Shown here: in pieces, positions 9,009-18,914 of the stretch
Numbering within the stretch: the stretch's first letter is position 1
How the letters are laid out: each line of letters starts with the position of its first letter
From: Hypericibacter adhaerens
Lineage (GTDB): Bacteria > Pseudomonadota > Alphaproteobacteria > Dongiales > Dongiaceae
DNA length: 64,000 nt
Direction: 5' to 3'
Assembly (NCBI RefSeq): GCF_008728835.1
Contig: NZ_CP042582.1
Location: 5,253,001 to 5,317,000 of the forward strand
Notes under the pieces: generated by a model
The model's database searches: none
The model's input: only the letters and a program-made list of their open reading frames with translations
What the model was told of the DNA's origin: nothing
Translations under genes and position numbers: made by a program

Positions 9009-9136
9009 CCCTTCCTCCCTTGCGGGGGAAGGTCAGGACCTGTCCTCCGTAGCGCGAAGAGCGAAGGAGGAAGGGGGACGACACGATCTCGGGACCGCGC
9101 AGCTCCCTCCCTGACCCTCCCCCGCGAGGGGGAGGG
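9009..9136. repeat. Intergenic inverted repeat, family 1 copy B
   Basis: The gap between the acetyltransferase and leuC is occupied by the same kind of element as at 581-681. A left arm containing TCCCTCCCTTGCGGGGGAAGG and a right arm CTCCCTCCCTGACCCTCCCC can pair across about 120 bp, with a CCCTCCCCCGCGAGGGGGAGGGG hairpin at the right end. The middle is not coding. Confidence 0.65.
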
Positions 9137-9149
9137 GATACGGAGTGCG

Positions 9150-10556
9150 CTACTTCAGCGTCCGGATGTCCGTCAGATGGCCCGTCACCGCCGCCGCCGC
9201 GGCCATGGCGGGGCTCACCAGGTGGGTGCGGCCGCCGCGGCCCTGGCGGCCTTCGAAATTGCGGTTCGAGGTCGAGGCGCAGCGCTCGCCGGGCTCGAGC
9301 CGGTCGGGATTCATCGCCAGGCACATGGAGCAGCCGGGCTCGCGCCATTCGAAGCCGGCCTCGATGAAGATCTTGTCGAGGCCCTCGGACTCCGCCTGCT
9401 CCTTCACCAGGCCGGAGCCCGGCACCACCATGGCGTTGACATGGCTCGCGACCTTGCGGCCCTTCGCGACCTTGGCCACCTCGCGCAGGTCCTCGATGCG
9501 GCCGTTGGTGCAGGAGCCGATGAAGACGCGGTCGATCTTGACCTGGCTCAGGGGCGTGCCGGGCTCGAGCCCCATATAGTCGAGCGAGCGCTTCATCGCG
9601 TCGCGCTTGCTGGCATCGGTGATCTTCTCCGGATCCGGCACCTGGCCCGTAATCGGCAGCACATCCTCGGGGCTCGTGCCCCAGGTCACCTGCGGGACGA
9701 TGTCGGCCGCCTTCAACACGACCTCGCGGTCGTATCTGGCGCCGGGATCGGAGGGCAGCGTGCGCCAATAGGCGACCGCCTGCTCCCAGACAGCGCCCTT
9801 GGGCGCCATCGGCCGGCCCTTCACATACTCGAAGGTGGTCTCGTCGGGCGCGATCAGGCCGGCGCGCGCACCCGCCTCGATCGACATGTTGCAGACCGTC
9901 ATGCGGCCTTCCATCGAGAGCGCGCGGATCGCGTCGCCGGCATATTCGATGACATGGCCGGTGCCGCCCGCGGTGCCGATCTTGCCGATGATGGCGAGGA
10001 TCATGTCCTTGGCGGTCACGCCCAGCGGCAGCTGGCCTTCGACCGTGATGCGCATGTTCTTGGCCGGCGCCATGATCAGCGTCTGGGTCGCCAGCACATG
10101 CTCGACCTCGGAAGTGCCGATGCCGAAGGCGAGCGCGCCGAAGGCGCCGTGGGTCGAGGTATGGCTGTCGCCGCAGACGATGGTCTGGCCCGGCTGGGTC
10201 AGGCCCTGCTCCGGACCGATGATATGGACGATGCCCTGGCGGATGTCGTTCATCGAGAAATAGGGCACGCCGAATTCGGCGCAGTTCTTCTCGAGGGTCT
10301 CGATCTGGATGCGCGATTCCGGCTCGGCGATGCCCTTGGAGCGGTCGGTCGTCGGCACGTTGTGATCGGCCACGGCCAGCGTCGCTTCCGGCCGGCGCAC
10401 CTTGCGGCCGGCGGTGCGCAGGCCCTCGAAGGCCTGCGGGCTGGTCACCTCATGGACAAGGTGACGGTCGATATAGATCAGGCAGGTGCCGTCCTCCTGG
10501 CGATCGACCAGGTGCTTGTCCCAGATCTTGTCGTAGAGCGTGCGCGGTGCGGCCAT
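9150..10556 (-). CDS. leuC: 3-isopropylmalate dehydratase large subunit
   Basis: The catalytic [4Fe-4S] subunit of isopropylmalate isomerase, 468 residues, aconitase superfamily. Motifs in order are [24 protein letters not shown] (first cluster Cys and substrate-binding residues), [18 protein letters not shown] (second Cys), and [20 protein letters not shown] (two Cys), ending in the usual [29 protein letters not shown]. It lies downstream of the rpsP-rimM-trmD-rplS block on the same strand, an order common in alphaproteobacteria, while its partner leuD is 4 kb further on. Confidence 0.97.
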   Translation of the reverse strand: MAAPRTLYDKIWDKHLVDRQEDGTCLIYIDRHLVHEVTSPQAFEGLRTAGRKVRRPEATLAVADHNVPTTDRSKGIAEPESRIQIETLEKNCAEFGVPYFSMNDIRQGIVHIIGPEQGLTQPGQTIVCGDSHTSTHGAFGALAFGIGTSEVEHVLATQTLIMAPAKNMRITVEGQLPLGVTAKDMILAIIGKIGTAGGTGHVIEYAGDAIRALSMEGRMTVCNMSIEAGARAGLIAPDETTFEYVKGRPMAPKGAVWEQAVAYWRTLPSDPGARYDREVVLKAADIVPQVTWGTSPEDVLPITGQVPDPEKITDASKRDAMKRSLDYMGLEPGTPLSQVKIDRVFIGSCTNGRIEDLREVAKVAKGRKVASHVNAMVVPGSGLVKEQAESEGLDKIFIEAGFEWREPGCSMCLAMNPDRLEPGERCASTSNRNFEGRQGRGGRTHLVSPAMAAAAAVTGHLTDIRTLK

Positions 10557-10580
10557 GGCGGTGTTCTCGACTCCAAGCTG

Positions 10581-10688
10581 TCATCGCCGGACTTGATCCG
10601 GCAATCCATTCCTCGACGGGCTCAGGACGAGGTCCTCGCGGTGAGCCTGTCGAACCATGGATGCCCGGCTCGGGGGCCGGGCATGACA
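10581..10688. repeat. Intergenic repeat between leuC and rplS
   Basis: Nested inverted repeats: TCATCGCCGGACTTGATCCGGC with an internal GCCGGA/TCCGGC stem, a central CGACGGGCTCAGG...GTGAGCCTGTCG palindrome, and GATGCCCGGCTCGGGGGCCGGGCATGACA with a GCCCGG/CCGGGC stem at the right end. The outer arms (GGCAATCCAT and ATGGATGCC) also partly pair. Elements of this design are common between genes in alphaproteobacteria. It could fold in the transcript running from rplS into leuC. Confidence 0.65.
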
Positions 10689-10741
10689 TCAACAAAATAA
10701 TGGGTGCGTGGCGGTGCGAACGCAACCCGCCACGCCGGCCC

Positions 10742-11140
10742 TCAGGCTTCCGTGCTCTCGGCGGCGCCCGTCTCCTCGCCGGCGCCCGAGCGCTCGGTGA
10801 TGCGGGCGGCCTTGCCGCGACGGCCGCGGAGGTAATAGAGCTTGGCCCGGCGGACATCGCCGCGGCGCACCAGCTCCACCGAATCGACCCGCGGGCTGAA
10901 CAGCGGGAACACGCGTTCCACGCCTTCGCCGTACGAGATCTTGCGCACGGTGAAGGAGGAGTTCAGGCCGGCATTTCGCCGCGCAATGCAGACGCCCTCG
11001 AACGCCTGGATGCGCTCGCGCTGGCCCTCGATCACCTTCACGTTCACGCGCACCGTATCGCCGGGGCGGAACTCCGGCAGCTTCGCCGCCGAGGCCAGCT
11101 TCTTCACCTGGCTCTTTTCAACTTCCTGCAACGTCGTCAT
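10742..11140 (-). CDS. rplS: 50S ribosomal protein L19
   Basis: L19 sits at the 30S-50S interface. The 132-residue protein contains [60 protein letters not shown], diagnostic for the family, and [21 protein letters not shown] short acidic Ala/Glu tail follows. Its start overlaps the trmD stop by 4 bp, consistent with a coupled rpsP-rimM-trmD-rplS operon. Confidence 0.97.
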   Translation of the reverse strand: MTTLQEVEKSQVKKLASAAKLPEFRPGDTVRVNVKVIEGQRERIQAFEGVCIARRNAGLNSSFTVRKISYGEGVERVFPLFSPRVDSVELVRRGDVRRAKLYYLRGRRGKAARITERSGAGEETGAAESTEA

Positions 11141-11931
11141 CGCTTGGCTTCCTTCTTCTTGCTATCGGTTTGGCGCTCGAGGTAGCGGGCCCAGAGGTCG
11201 GGCCGCCTCGCGCGCGTGATCTCCTCCGCCTGCTGGCGGCGCCAGCGGCGGATATTCTCGTGATGGCCGGAGAGCAGAACCTCCGGCACGGCGCGGCCCT
11301 GCCATTCGGCGGGCCGGGTGTAATGCGGGTATTCGAGCAGACCCGCTTCGAAACTCTCTTCGTCGAGCCCTTCCGGCGCGCCCATGACGCCTGGCAGCAG
11401 GCGCACCACCGCATCGATCAGCACGATCGCCGCAGGCTCGCCGCCCGACAGCACGTAATCGCCGATGCTGATCTCCTCGACCTCGCGCGCCTCCAGCACC
11501 CGCTGATCGACCGCCTCGTAACGGCCGCAGAGCAGCGTCACCTTGGGCCGGCCGGCGAGCTCGCGCACCAGCGCCTGGTCCAGGACCCGGCCGCGGGGCG
11601 TCAGATAGATCGCCCGCTCGCCCGGCGCCAGGACCGCCTCGAGGGCCGCGTCGATCACGTCGGGGCGCATCACCATGCCGGGGCCGCCGCCGAAAGGCGT
11701 GTCGTCGACCGAGGCGTGGCGGCCGCCGGCGAATTGCCGGATGTCGACCGCGTCGAGCGCCCAGAGGCCGGCCTCGAGCGCCTTGCCGGCGAGCGACAGA
11801 CCCAGCGGTCCCGGAAACATCTCCGGGAAGATCGTCAGCACGCTGGCGCGCCAGCGCGTCGTCTGGCTGCTCATGACGGGGCTGCTCATCGCCGATCCTT
11901 GCGCGTCGGTCGGGGTCTTGGCTGCCATCAT
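11137..11931 (-). CDS. trmD: tRNA (guanine37-N1)-methyltransferase
   Basis: TrmD methylates G37 of tRNAs using S-adenosylmethionine and prevents frameshifting. The SPOUT-fold protein shows [44 protein letters not shown], and the knot region [15 protein letters not shown]...[33 protein letters not shown], all typical. The longest frame gives 264 residues with an N-terminal extension of about 25 that is not conserved in the family; internal ATGs at 11889 and 11874 are alternative starts. The 11931 start overlaps the rimM stop by 4 bp, which favours it. Confidence 0.96.
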   Translation of the reverse strand: MMAAKTPTDAQGSAMSSPVMSSQTTRWRASVLTIFPEMFPGPLGLSLAGKALEAGLWALDAVDIRQFAGGRHASVDDTPFGGGPGMVMRPDVIDAALEAVLAPGERAIYLTPRGRVLDQALVRELAGRPKVTLLCGRYEAVDQRVLEAREVEEISIGDYVLSGGEPAAIVLIDAVVRLLPGVMGAPEGLDEESFEAGLLEYPHYTRPAEWQGRAVPEVLLSGHHENIRRWRRQQAEEITRARRPDLWARYLERQTDSKKKEAKR

Positions 11932-12467
11932 CCGCGCGCCTCCACCTCGTCCGGCGGGTCAGCCACCAGCCGCCCGCCCGCGAGATCGACCACCGGGACC
12001 GCGCGCTTGGTGAAGGGCAGCATCAGGCTGCCGTGCTCGCCCTCGACCTCCAGCACGTCGCCCGCGCCGAAATTGAGCACGGCCTTGACCCGGCCCAGCC
12101 GCCGTCCGTCGCGCGTCTCGACCTCCAGGCCCACCAGATCGGCCTGGTAGAACTCGTCGTCGGCCGCGATTTCCGGCAGCGCCTCGCGGGGCACGAACAG
12201 CTTGGTGCCCTTGAGCGCCTCGGCCGCGTCGCGATCGGCGACGCCTTCGATCCTGGCGATCACGCCATCCTTCGCCTGGCCCTGCAGGGTCAGGCGGAAG
12301 CGGCGGGCACCCCGCTCGTCACTCACCTCGCCATAGGACGCGATGCTCGTCGGCTCGGCGGTAAAGCTCTTGACGCGAACGAGGCCGCGCACGCCGTGCG
12401 CGGCGGCGATCACGCCCACCAGCACCCGTGCCTTGCCTGCTTCGCTCATGTCGAGACCTGCCGCCAT
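11928..12467 (-). CDS. rimM: 16S rRNA processing protein RimM
   Basis: An assembly factor that helps mature the 3' domain of the 30S subunit and binds S19. The 179-residue protein begins [27 protein letters not shown] and has the N-terminal barrel followed by the PRC-like C-terminal domain ([39 protein letters not shown]...[19 protein letters not shown]). ATG at 12449 is an alternative start six codons in. It is placed between rpsP and trmD as in most bacteria. Confidence 0.95.
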   Translation of the reverse strand: MAAGLDMSEAGKARVLVGVIAAAHGVRGLVRVKSFTAEPTSIASYGEVSDERGARRFRLTLQGQAKDGVIARIEGVADRDAAEALKGTKLFVPREALPEIAADDEFYQADLVGLEVETRDGRRLGRVKAVLNFGAGDVLEVEGEHGSLMLPFTKRAVPVVDLAGGRLVADPPDEVEARG

Positions 12468-12521
12468 GATGTCCGAGGATCTGTCCCTGGGTTTCCGCTC
12501 GCGCCGTCCTGACCGGCCCGC

Positions 12522-12887
12522 TTACTGGGCCGGTGCCTCGGCGGCCTTGGCCTTCGCGTCGGCCGCGGCCGCGGCGCGCTCCTGCGCCTTCTTCTTCGGC
12601 AGGTGCTTGGTGGTCTGCACATGCTGCTTCGGCTTCTCGGCGAGACCAATCTCGGCGAGGAAGCCCTGGACGCGCTCCGACGGGGTGGCGCCCATCTTCA
12701 GCCAATGCTCGACGCGCTCCTTCTTGAGGGTGACGCGGTTGCCGCCCTCGCGCGGGAGAAGCGGATTGTAGGTGCCGACCTTCTCGAGGAAGCGGCCGTC
12801 GCGCGGGCTGCGGGAGTCCGCCACGACGATGCTGTAGAAGGGGCGCTTCTTGGCGCCGCCGCGGCTCATGCGAATCTTAAGCGACAT
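12522..12887 (-). CDS. rpsP: 30S ribosomal protein S16
   Basis: S16 is a primary-to-secondary assembly protein of the 30S subunit. The 121-residue product opens [43 protein letters not shown], diagnostic for S16. Its C-terminal extension rich in Lys/Ala ([24 protein letters not shown]) is common in alphaproteobacteria. It heads the rpsP-rimM-trmD-rplS run. Confidence 0.97.
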   Translation of the reverse strand: MSLKIRMSRGGAKKRPFYSIVVADSRSPRDGRFLEKVGTYNPLLPREGGNRVTLKKERVEHWLKMGATPSERVQGFLAEIGLAEKPKQHVQTTKHLPKKKAQERAAAAADAKAKAAEAPAQ

Positions 12888-12975
12888 GTGTCTCGTTGCT
12901 CCTCAGGTTCGTTCGTCTGTTCGGTTTGGGTTCGATTGGATCAATGCACTCGGGCCCATCTCCTTCGGGCCAATC

Positions 12976-13389
12976 TCACTCCGGATCGTGGCAGACCGCC
13001 TGCAGCTTGTTGCCGTCGGGGTCGCGCACATAGGCGGCGTAGTAGTTCGCGTGATAGTGGGGCCTCAGGCCCGGCTTGCCTTCATCCTTGCCGCCCTGCG
13101 ACATCGCCGCGGCATAAAACTGGTCGACCGCCTTGCGGTTGGGCGCGTTGAACGCGACATGGACGCCGTTGCCGGAGACCGCCAGGCGGCCGTCGAACGG
13201 CTTCACGATCCAGACCGGCGCGCCCTGGGTGTCGATGTCCTTGCGGCCATAGCCATAGGCCTCGCCCTCGTAAGGATAGAGCAGCGAGAGCCCCAAGGGC
13301 GCCAGCACCGCGTCATAGAAGCGGCAGGAGCGCGTGAAATCGTTGCTGCCGAGCGTCACATGCGAGAAGCATCCGTTGGGCCGCGTCAT
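12976..13389 (-). CDS. VOC family protein inserted between ffh and rpsP
   Basis: A 137-residue vicinal-oxygen-chelate protein with FSHVTLGSNDFTRSCRFYDAVLAPLG, WIVKPFDGRLAVSGNGVHVAFNA and YYAAYVRDPDGNKLQAVCH. It resembles the VOC protein at 2850-3260 strongly in length and motif order (PFDG, GxHxxF/GTMIAL, YVRDPDGNKL), suggesting paralogues. It lies 13 bp downstream of ffh, in an interval that in many relatives is free of genes. Substrate is unknown. Confidence 0.8.
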   Translation of the reverse strand: MTRPNGCFSHVTLGSNDFTRSCRFYDAVLAPLGLSLLYPYEGEAYGYGRKDIDTQGAPVWIVKPFDGRLAVSGNGVHVAFNAPNRKAVDQFYAAAMSQGGKDEGKPGLRPHYHANYYAAYVRDPDGNKLQAVCHDPE

Positions 13390-13402
13390 GATCCCTGCTC
13401 CC

Positions 13403-14755
<1,353 letters not shown>

Positions 14756-15031
14756 CGTCGGTCTGGGAAGCCCGGTGGTTTAAATGTGCGGATTCGGGTC
14801 TCGAAAAACGCGGGCCGTCAGCCCAAAAGCGCCAACGGGCCTGTGACCCAAAACGACTTCGCGCCCGTGCGCGAAACTCGCGGACGGGCGGGGCCCCTCG
14901 GGGCCGGGTCGTCGCCTTGGATTGAAGGCGGGCGGAACATAGAGGGCGGGGGCGGGGGCGTCAAGGAAAGCGGGGCCGTCAGCGCGCCATCGGTGTGCAG
15001 GGATGACTTCGATCCGAGAAGCAAATTGGCC
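14756..15031. other. Non-coding space upstream of ffh
   Basis: This stretch separates ffh from the accessory island. I see no convincing gene; the minus-strand open frame at 14818-15135 is Pro-rich and has no ribosome binding site. The ffh promoter should lie here, but I cannot place it with confidence. Confidence 0.5.
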
Positions 15032-15060
15032 TTGACTTTGTTCCTGATTTGTTCTAATCT
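15032..15060 (+). promoter_or_regulatory. Predicted SOS (LexA-controlled) promoter
   Basis: TTGACT and TAATCT are separated by exactly 17 bp, and the spacer contains GTTC-N7-GTTC (15040-15054), the known LexA operator of alphaproteobacteria, with an AT-rich centre. The operator sits between -35 and -10, where LexA would block RNA polymerase. Transcription would run rightward from about 15067 into the truncated glycosyltransferase copy and toward the small membrane-protein genes. The same layout occurs on the other strand at 29589-29617. Confidence 0.55.
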
Positions 15061-15115
15061 GCGCTGCAATTTCGCGCGGGTCAGCAGTGCCGCGATGCTG
15101 ACCCCCACGTTACCC

Positions 15116-15257
15116 CACAAATATACTGAAATCATAATCTTAGTTGCCTGCCGCCATGCCCGAGGCGGCGCCTGCAGGATACTCCATGACAGAGATCGCC
15201 ATCGTGACCGGCGCCGAAGCCACCTATGCCGGGATGCTGTGGGAGATTAGCCGGTAG
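15116..15257 (+). pseudogene. Truncated 5' copy of glycosyltransferase-like gene
   Basis: About 127 bp here align without gaps to the upstream region and first 18 codons of the gene at 16476-17318. The offset is a constant 1290 bp and I count about 12 mismatches. The copied ATG at 15186 reads MTEIAIVTGAEATYAGML, then diverges and stops at 15257 after 23 codons. The homology includes about 70 bp upstream of the start codon, so this is a genomic duplication, not just a shared domain. The SOS-type promoter at 15032-15060 lies just upstream of this copy but not of the intact one. Confidence 0.8.
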
Positions 15258-15438
15258 GCTCTTTGTCGCTTTTTACCAGCCGCATGGGCTTTATTTTGGC
15301 CGCCACCAGCCGGGGCGGCTTTACGGCTGTATTTCTGGTTCAGTGTCTAACCGCTACCGGTTACCATACGCTTCGCTTAATTGATGGATAGTGATCAAAT
15401 TCCCTTGGCAAGACGCGAGACTAGCTTGATCTAAGGCT

Positions 15439-15468
15439 AATTGAATGGCCTTATGGCCATGCAATTAT
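15439..15468 (+). promoter_or_regulatory. Hairpin just upstream of a ribosome binding site
   Basis: TAATTG-A-ATGGCC and GGCCAT-G-CAATTA form an interrupted 12-bp stem with a very short loop, ending 10 bp before the TTG start at 15479. It could modulate translation or end an upstream transcript. The surrounding 15258-15478 stretch otherwise shows no gene. Confidence 0.35.
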
Positions 15469-15478
15469 CAGGGGATAA

Positions 15479-15778
15479 TTGTCCAAACTTGCCACGTCTT
15501 CGGGCCTTGTTAACAGGCCCTTGGTACCCATGTTCAAGGCCCATGCCCTGCGGTTTCTCGGTCGAATTGCCGTAGTCAGTGGGGGCGCCCAGGGGCTAAC
15601 TTGGTTATTGGGCGTCTATGATGAGGTAACCACATGGTTGGAAGACCACCGGGTTATCGTCGTCTTTGGGTTGATCTTCTTTGGCGTATGGTCCCTGTTC
15701 GTGTGGGATCTAGAGCGCCACAAATTGAAAAGAGAATTTGAAGCCGCCAGAAAGGTGAGAAGACGCCGACGGGGATGA
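15479..15778 (+). CDS. Small membrane protein, unknown function
   Basis: A 99-residue product starting at TTG after CAGGGGATAA, or 82 residues from the ATG at 15530. It has one amphipathic stretch, a clear transmembrane helix (VIVVFGLIFFGVWSLFVW) and a strongly basic tail (KVRRRRRG), predicting a cytoplasmic C-terminus. No family is recognised. Base composition is lower in GC than the housekeeping genes, in line with the rest of the island. It is followed 32 bp later by another small membrane protein on the same strand. Confidence 0.5.
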   Translation: MSKLATSSGLVNRPLVPMFKAHALRFLGRIAVVSGGAQGLTWLLGVYDEVTTWLEDHRVIVVFGLIFFGVWSLFVWDLERHKLKREFEAARKVRRRRRG

Positions 15779-15810
15779 CCCCGTCGCGCTAGCAATGATG
15801 AGGCCGACGA

Positions 15811-16323
15811 ATGTCAACTGACATCGCCATTGTTTTGGGAGCCATCGCTATTGCGGCGTTTGCTTACCCACTCATCATGCGGGCAATCGCGCGCGCTGTT
15901 CAGCCCTCCAGGCTGGAGATGGCGGCGCTCGGTGATGAATTGCTTGGTTCTCCGTATGTCAGCGATGATGACAAGAATACCATCGAGGCAATGCTGGGAG
16001 ATGCATTCAACTGGCGCAACATGGTTTTATTGGCCCTCCTGCTTCCGCTTCGCGCGCCAGCGTTCATTTTGAATCGATCCAAGGCCGAACGGCATTGGCC
16101 CAAAATTTCAGATGACGCAACGCGCGCGAAATTTGAGCGCTTTATGGGTCTTGGCATTCGTTCAGATTCCGCAGCCAACCCAATTTTCGCGCTGATTTGT
16201 GGCGTAGAAGTTGCGCTATTGACCGTATTGATGGTGCCGCTTGGGAAAGTCTCCTGGCAATTGCCCCTTTTCGTGAATACCACGAGAGAATCAGAGCGGT
16301 TGCTAGCTAAGCGTTTCTGCTAA
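15811..16323 (+). CDS. Membrane protein of unknown function
   Basis: The 170-residue product has an N-terminal transmembrane helix (IAIVLGAIAIAAFAYPLIM), a second hydrophobic segment near residues 68-85 (NMVLLALLLPLRAPAFIL) and a third near residues 125-143 (FALICGVEVALLTVLMVPLG). Between them lies a charged region. I recognise no domain. It lies just downstream of the smaller membrane protein at 15479-15778 and upstream of the intact glycosyltransferase-like gene. Codon use is less GC-biased than in core genes. Confidence 0.55.
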   Translation: MSTDIAIVLGAIAIAAFAYPLIMRAIARAVQPSRLEMAALGDELLGSPYVSDDDKNTIEAMLGDAFNWRNMVLLALLLPLRAPAFILNRSKAERHWPKISDDATRAKFERFMGLGIRSDSAANPIFALICGVEVALLTVLMVPLGKVSWQLPLFVNTTRESERLLAKRFC

Positions 16324-16475
16324 GAACCTCGCACAATAGCGACTCTTCAGCCGGCAATCGTGACCATCGGTCGCCGCATCCGTAGGTGCGTTTGCTACTT
16401 AATGCCGCAAATATGCTGAAATCAAAATCCTAGTTGTCTGCCGCCAAGCCCGAGGCGGCCCCAGCAGGACAATCC

Positions 16476-17318
16476 ATGACCGAGATCGCCATCGTGACCG
16501 GCGCCGACGCCAACTATGCCGGGATGCTGGAGGAGTGCCTGCGCTCGATCCGGGACAAGGGCGGCAGCCGCGACAAGACGGTCTGCCTTCTCGATGTGGG
16601 GCTGGGAGAGCATCGGAAGAAACTGGAGGCGCTGGCCGATCGGGTCGTCGAGCCCGGTTGGGATATCGAGTTTCCGGGACGGTCCCAGACCCCGGGCTAC
16701 TACCGTGCGATGCTCGCGAGACCATTCCTGCCCCGTTACTTCCCCGGGCACCGGCTTTATCTCTGGATCGATGCCGATGCCTGGGTCCAGGACTGGCGCG
16801 CAGTCGAGCTCTTCGTCGAGGGGGCGCGGCAGACCGACCCCGCCAGCGGCCAGCCCTGCCTCGCCGTGGTGCCCGAGATCGATCGCAGCTACCGCAACTT
16901 CACCAGCGCCTGGCAGGAATTCCACGACGTGATCCATAGGAGCTATGCCGAGGCCTTCGACGAGGCCACGGCCGACGAGCTGGTGCGCTACCCGCTGATC
17001 AACTCGGGCGTCTTCGCCTTGCGCGCCGAGGCGCCCCATTGGCAGGCCTGGGAGGAGACGCTTCGGAACGCACTTCAGCGCAAGGTGACGTCGCTCAGCG
17101 AGCAGGCGGCGATCAATCATGTGGTGTATCGCCAGAAGCTGCCGGTGACCCTGCTGCCGAGCTGGTGCAACTGGATCTGCCATCACGCGGCACCACGGCG
17201 GCACCCTGCGAGCGGCGCGCTGACCGAGCCGCTCCTGCCCTATCAGCGGCTTGGCATCGTCCACCGCACGATGTGGACGAAGGGCCAGTGGGGCTATGAG
17301 GCGAAGGGCAGCACATAG
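16476..17318 (+). CDS. Putative glycosyltransferase (GT-A-like fold)
   Basis: A 280-residue protein beginning MTEIAIVTGADANYAGMLEECLRSI, like the first beta-strand of nucleotide-sugar transferases. LYLWIDADAWVQDW carries a DxD-type metal/nucleotide-sugar motif near residue 102, and PLINSGVFALRAEAPHWQAWEE fits the conserved acceptor-side region of family-8-like enzymes. No signal peptide is seen, so it should act in the cytosol. The ATG at 16476 follows AGCAGGAC, and the homologous upstream copy uses the equivalent codon. Degenerate relatives lie at 15116-15257 and 18915-19128, so this locus has seen repeated duplication and decay. Sugar donor and acceptor are unknown. Confidence 0.6.
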   Translation: MTEIAIVTGADANYAGMLEECLRSIRDKGGSRDKTVCLLDVGLGEHRKKLEALADRVVEPGWDIEFPGRSQTPGYYRAMLARPFLPRYFPGHRLYLWIDADAWVQDWRAVELFVEGARQTDPASGQPCLAVVPEIDRSYRNFTSAWQEFHDVIHRSYAEAFDEATADELVRYPLINSGVFALRAEAPHWQAWEETLRNALQRKVTSLSEQAAINHVVYRQKLPVTLLPSWCNWICHHAAPRRHPASGALTEPLLPYQRLGIVHRTMWTKGQWGYEAKGST

Positions 17319-17380
17319 AGCCTGATCGCATCAAGCCGAACCGGCTTGGTGCGTGAATGAGCCTCCAGTTATTTCAGTGA

Positions 17381-17428
17381 GAGCAAGATTCACGGATCAG
17401 CTTGATTCAAGCTGATCCAATCTTGCTC
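17381..17428. terminator. Long hairpin between convergent genes
   Basis: Two nested perfect stems, GAGCAAGATT/AATCTTGCTC and GGATCAGCTT/AAGCTGATCC, form one long hairpin between the plus-strand glycosyltransferase-like gene and the minus-strand helical-protein gene. No T-run flanks it. It probably acts as a bidirectional terminator or protects both 3' ends. Confidence 0.6.
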
Positions 17429-17432
17429 TGGC

Positions 17433-17843
17433 TTAGGCCAGCGCGCCGGCGACCTGTTCCGCCAGCTCGGTTAGCCCATCGGCGACTTTTGCGGCGATGG
17501 CGGCGTAGCGAGCGATGTTCTTCAGCCGATTGAGGTCGTCGGTAAGATTGTCGTTGATCGTATCGAGCTTGCCCTTCAGCTCCTCGACGTCGGCTGACTG
17601 GTTGAGACGGGCAAGGGTGGCGAAGGCCACTGCGGTGAACGCGTCGCCGACATCCGATTGGCTCGCCCGCAGCGACTTGCGCCGGGCCTTCTCGTCGTCG
17701 GACAAGGGCCGGCCCGCCCTGGCGGCGCCCAGCACGATTTCGTCGATCTCGCTCTGGAGCGCGTGATCGAGGTCGGCGAGGCGCGAGCGGCTCTTCGTCG
17801 CTTCCGCGACAATGGCTTTGGCGCTTTCCCTGGTGAACATCAC
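17433..17843 (-). CDS. Small soluble helical protein, unknown function
   Basis: The 136-residue product is almost entirely charged amphipathic helix: residues 1-60 (AKAIVAEATKSRSRLADLDHALQSEIDEIVL...) and 75-136 (LARLNQSADVEELKGKLDTINDNLTDDLNRLKNIARYAAIAAKVADGLTELAEQ). It lacks a signal peptide and cysteines. Its start overlaps the stop of the upstream lipoprotein gene by 4 bp, so the two are translationally coupled. The C-terminal AKVADGLTELAEQVAGAL resembles the lipoprotein's own C-terminal AKIAKGLAALTEG, hinting at a shared interaction helix. No known family was recognised. Confidence 0.6.
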   Translation of the reverse strand: MMFTRESAKAIVAEATKSRSRLADLDHALQSEIDEIVLGAARAGRPLSDDEKARRKSLRASQSDVGDAFTAVAFATLARLNQSADVEELKGKLDTINDNLTDDLNRLKNIARYAAIAAKVADGLTELAEQVAGALA

Positions 17844-18811
17844 GGATTCCCCTCGGTCAGAGCCGCGAGGCCTTTGGCGATCTTGGCCAGCTCTTGTGCC
17901 TTCGCGGCAAAGCTCTTGATTTTGGCGAACACCTGCGGCCAGGACAGGGACGCGTCGTTCAGGGCCTTGGTCAAGGCGGCATGCGCCTCGCCCATGGCCT
18001 GGAATGTCTCACCGGGTTTCGATTGCAGCAGATCGTCATAGGTCTTGGCCGCATTGACGGCGGCATTGAGCTTGGTCTCGCTACTCTGATCGTCCTGGTA
18101 GGCATCGATCCTTTCCCGGAAGGATTTCACCAGCGCCGCCCGCTGCGGGTCGGATCCGAAAATGGCAGCGTTCTTGAAGAGGTCGGCCGCTCGCTGGATC
18201 ACCGGATCGGCTTTCCGGGTGGCCGTCCTGAGGCCTGCGAGCTTCACCTGGTTGGCGTATTCGCCGACCAGCCAATTGACGCCCGCCCCCACTGGCGTGG
18301 CGAAGTTGGGAACCGTGCCGGCGGGTTTTCCGTCCGCCTTGGCAACCGTATTGGCCAAGTGTTCGACACTGCCCAGCGCCGAGTTCACATCGGCCTCGGC
18401 CTTGGCGGCGCTGTCGTCGGCGACGAGGGCAGCCAAGTTCTGCGCATAGACGTCGATGTCATGCATCACGACGACCATGTTGCCGAGCAGCGGATCCGGC
18501 GGAAAAATTCCCGGCTTGTCGGGGTTGGCGGGATCGATGATGGCGACCCGGCACCGCTCGGACCCGAGTTCGCATTCGTTGTCGGCGGCCTTGACCACGA
18601 GGCGCGGATTCGTGCGGGCTTGCTGCGACAGGAACTCGGTGTATTCCCCCGTGACCGTCTTGTTGAGATCGCTGAGGGCCGATTCGGCGGCCGTGGTTGC
18701 GTCCGCGAAGGTCGCGATGGGCGCGGAATAGTCCGACGCGCTACAGCCGCCGAGGGACAGCGCGAGGATGGCGGCTGAACCCAATCGAACAGAGATCGGG
18801 TGGGTGCGCAT
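17840..18811 (-). CDS. Predicted outer-membrane or periplasmic lipoprotein
   Basis: The 323-residue product has a type II signal, MRTHPISVRLGSAAILALSLGGCSASD, with the lipobox LGGC. The mature protein is mostly helical and Ala-rich, with long coiled segments (DATTAAESALSDLNKTVTGEYTEFL... and the last 70 residues) and a cysteine pair (NECELGSERCR). The ATG at 18811 follows AGGAGACGGTTG and sits at the correct distance for the signal. It overlaps the next gene by 4 bp. I do not recognise the family; a structural or toxin/immunity-like role cannot be judged from sequence. Confidence 0.65.
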   Translation of the reverse strand: MRTHPISVRLGSAAILALSLGGCSASDYSAPIATFADATTAAESALSDLNKTVTGEYTEFLSQQARTNPRLVVKAADNECELGSERCRVAIIDPANPDKPGIFPPDPLLGNMVVVMHDIDVYAQNLAALVADDSAAKAEADVNSALGSVEHLANTVAKADGKPAGTVPNFATPVGAGVNWLVGEYANQVKLAGLRTATRKADPVIQRAADLFKNAAIFGSDPQRAALVKSFRERIDAYQDDQSSETKLNAAVNAAKTYDDLLQSKPGETFQAMGEAHAALTKALNDASLSWPQVFAKIKSFAAKAQELAKIAKGLAALTEGNP

Positions 18812-18914
18812 CAACCGTCTCCTGACAAGATTATAGGCGATCAAAGTGCATTATGGCCCGATTCAACCGGATGCCGCTGTGACTAAATTCCGCCCTCAAT
18901 TGATTGGCGCGCCA

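Noticed and set aside
12919-12933. A third GTTC-N7-GTTC match, upstream of rpsP
   Set aside because: The centre is GC-rich, no promoter hexamers frame it at proper distance, and matches of this loose motif are expected by chance in a window of this size.
14818-15135. A 105-codon minus-strand frame upstream of ffh
   Set aside because: It is Pro-rich, lacks a ribosome binding site, overlaps the SOS-type promoter and the duplicated segment, and has no recognisable domain.
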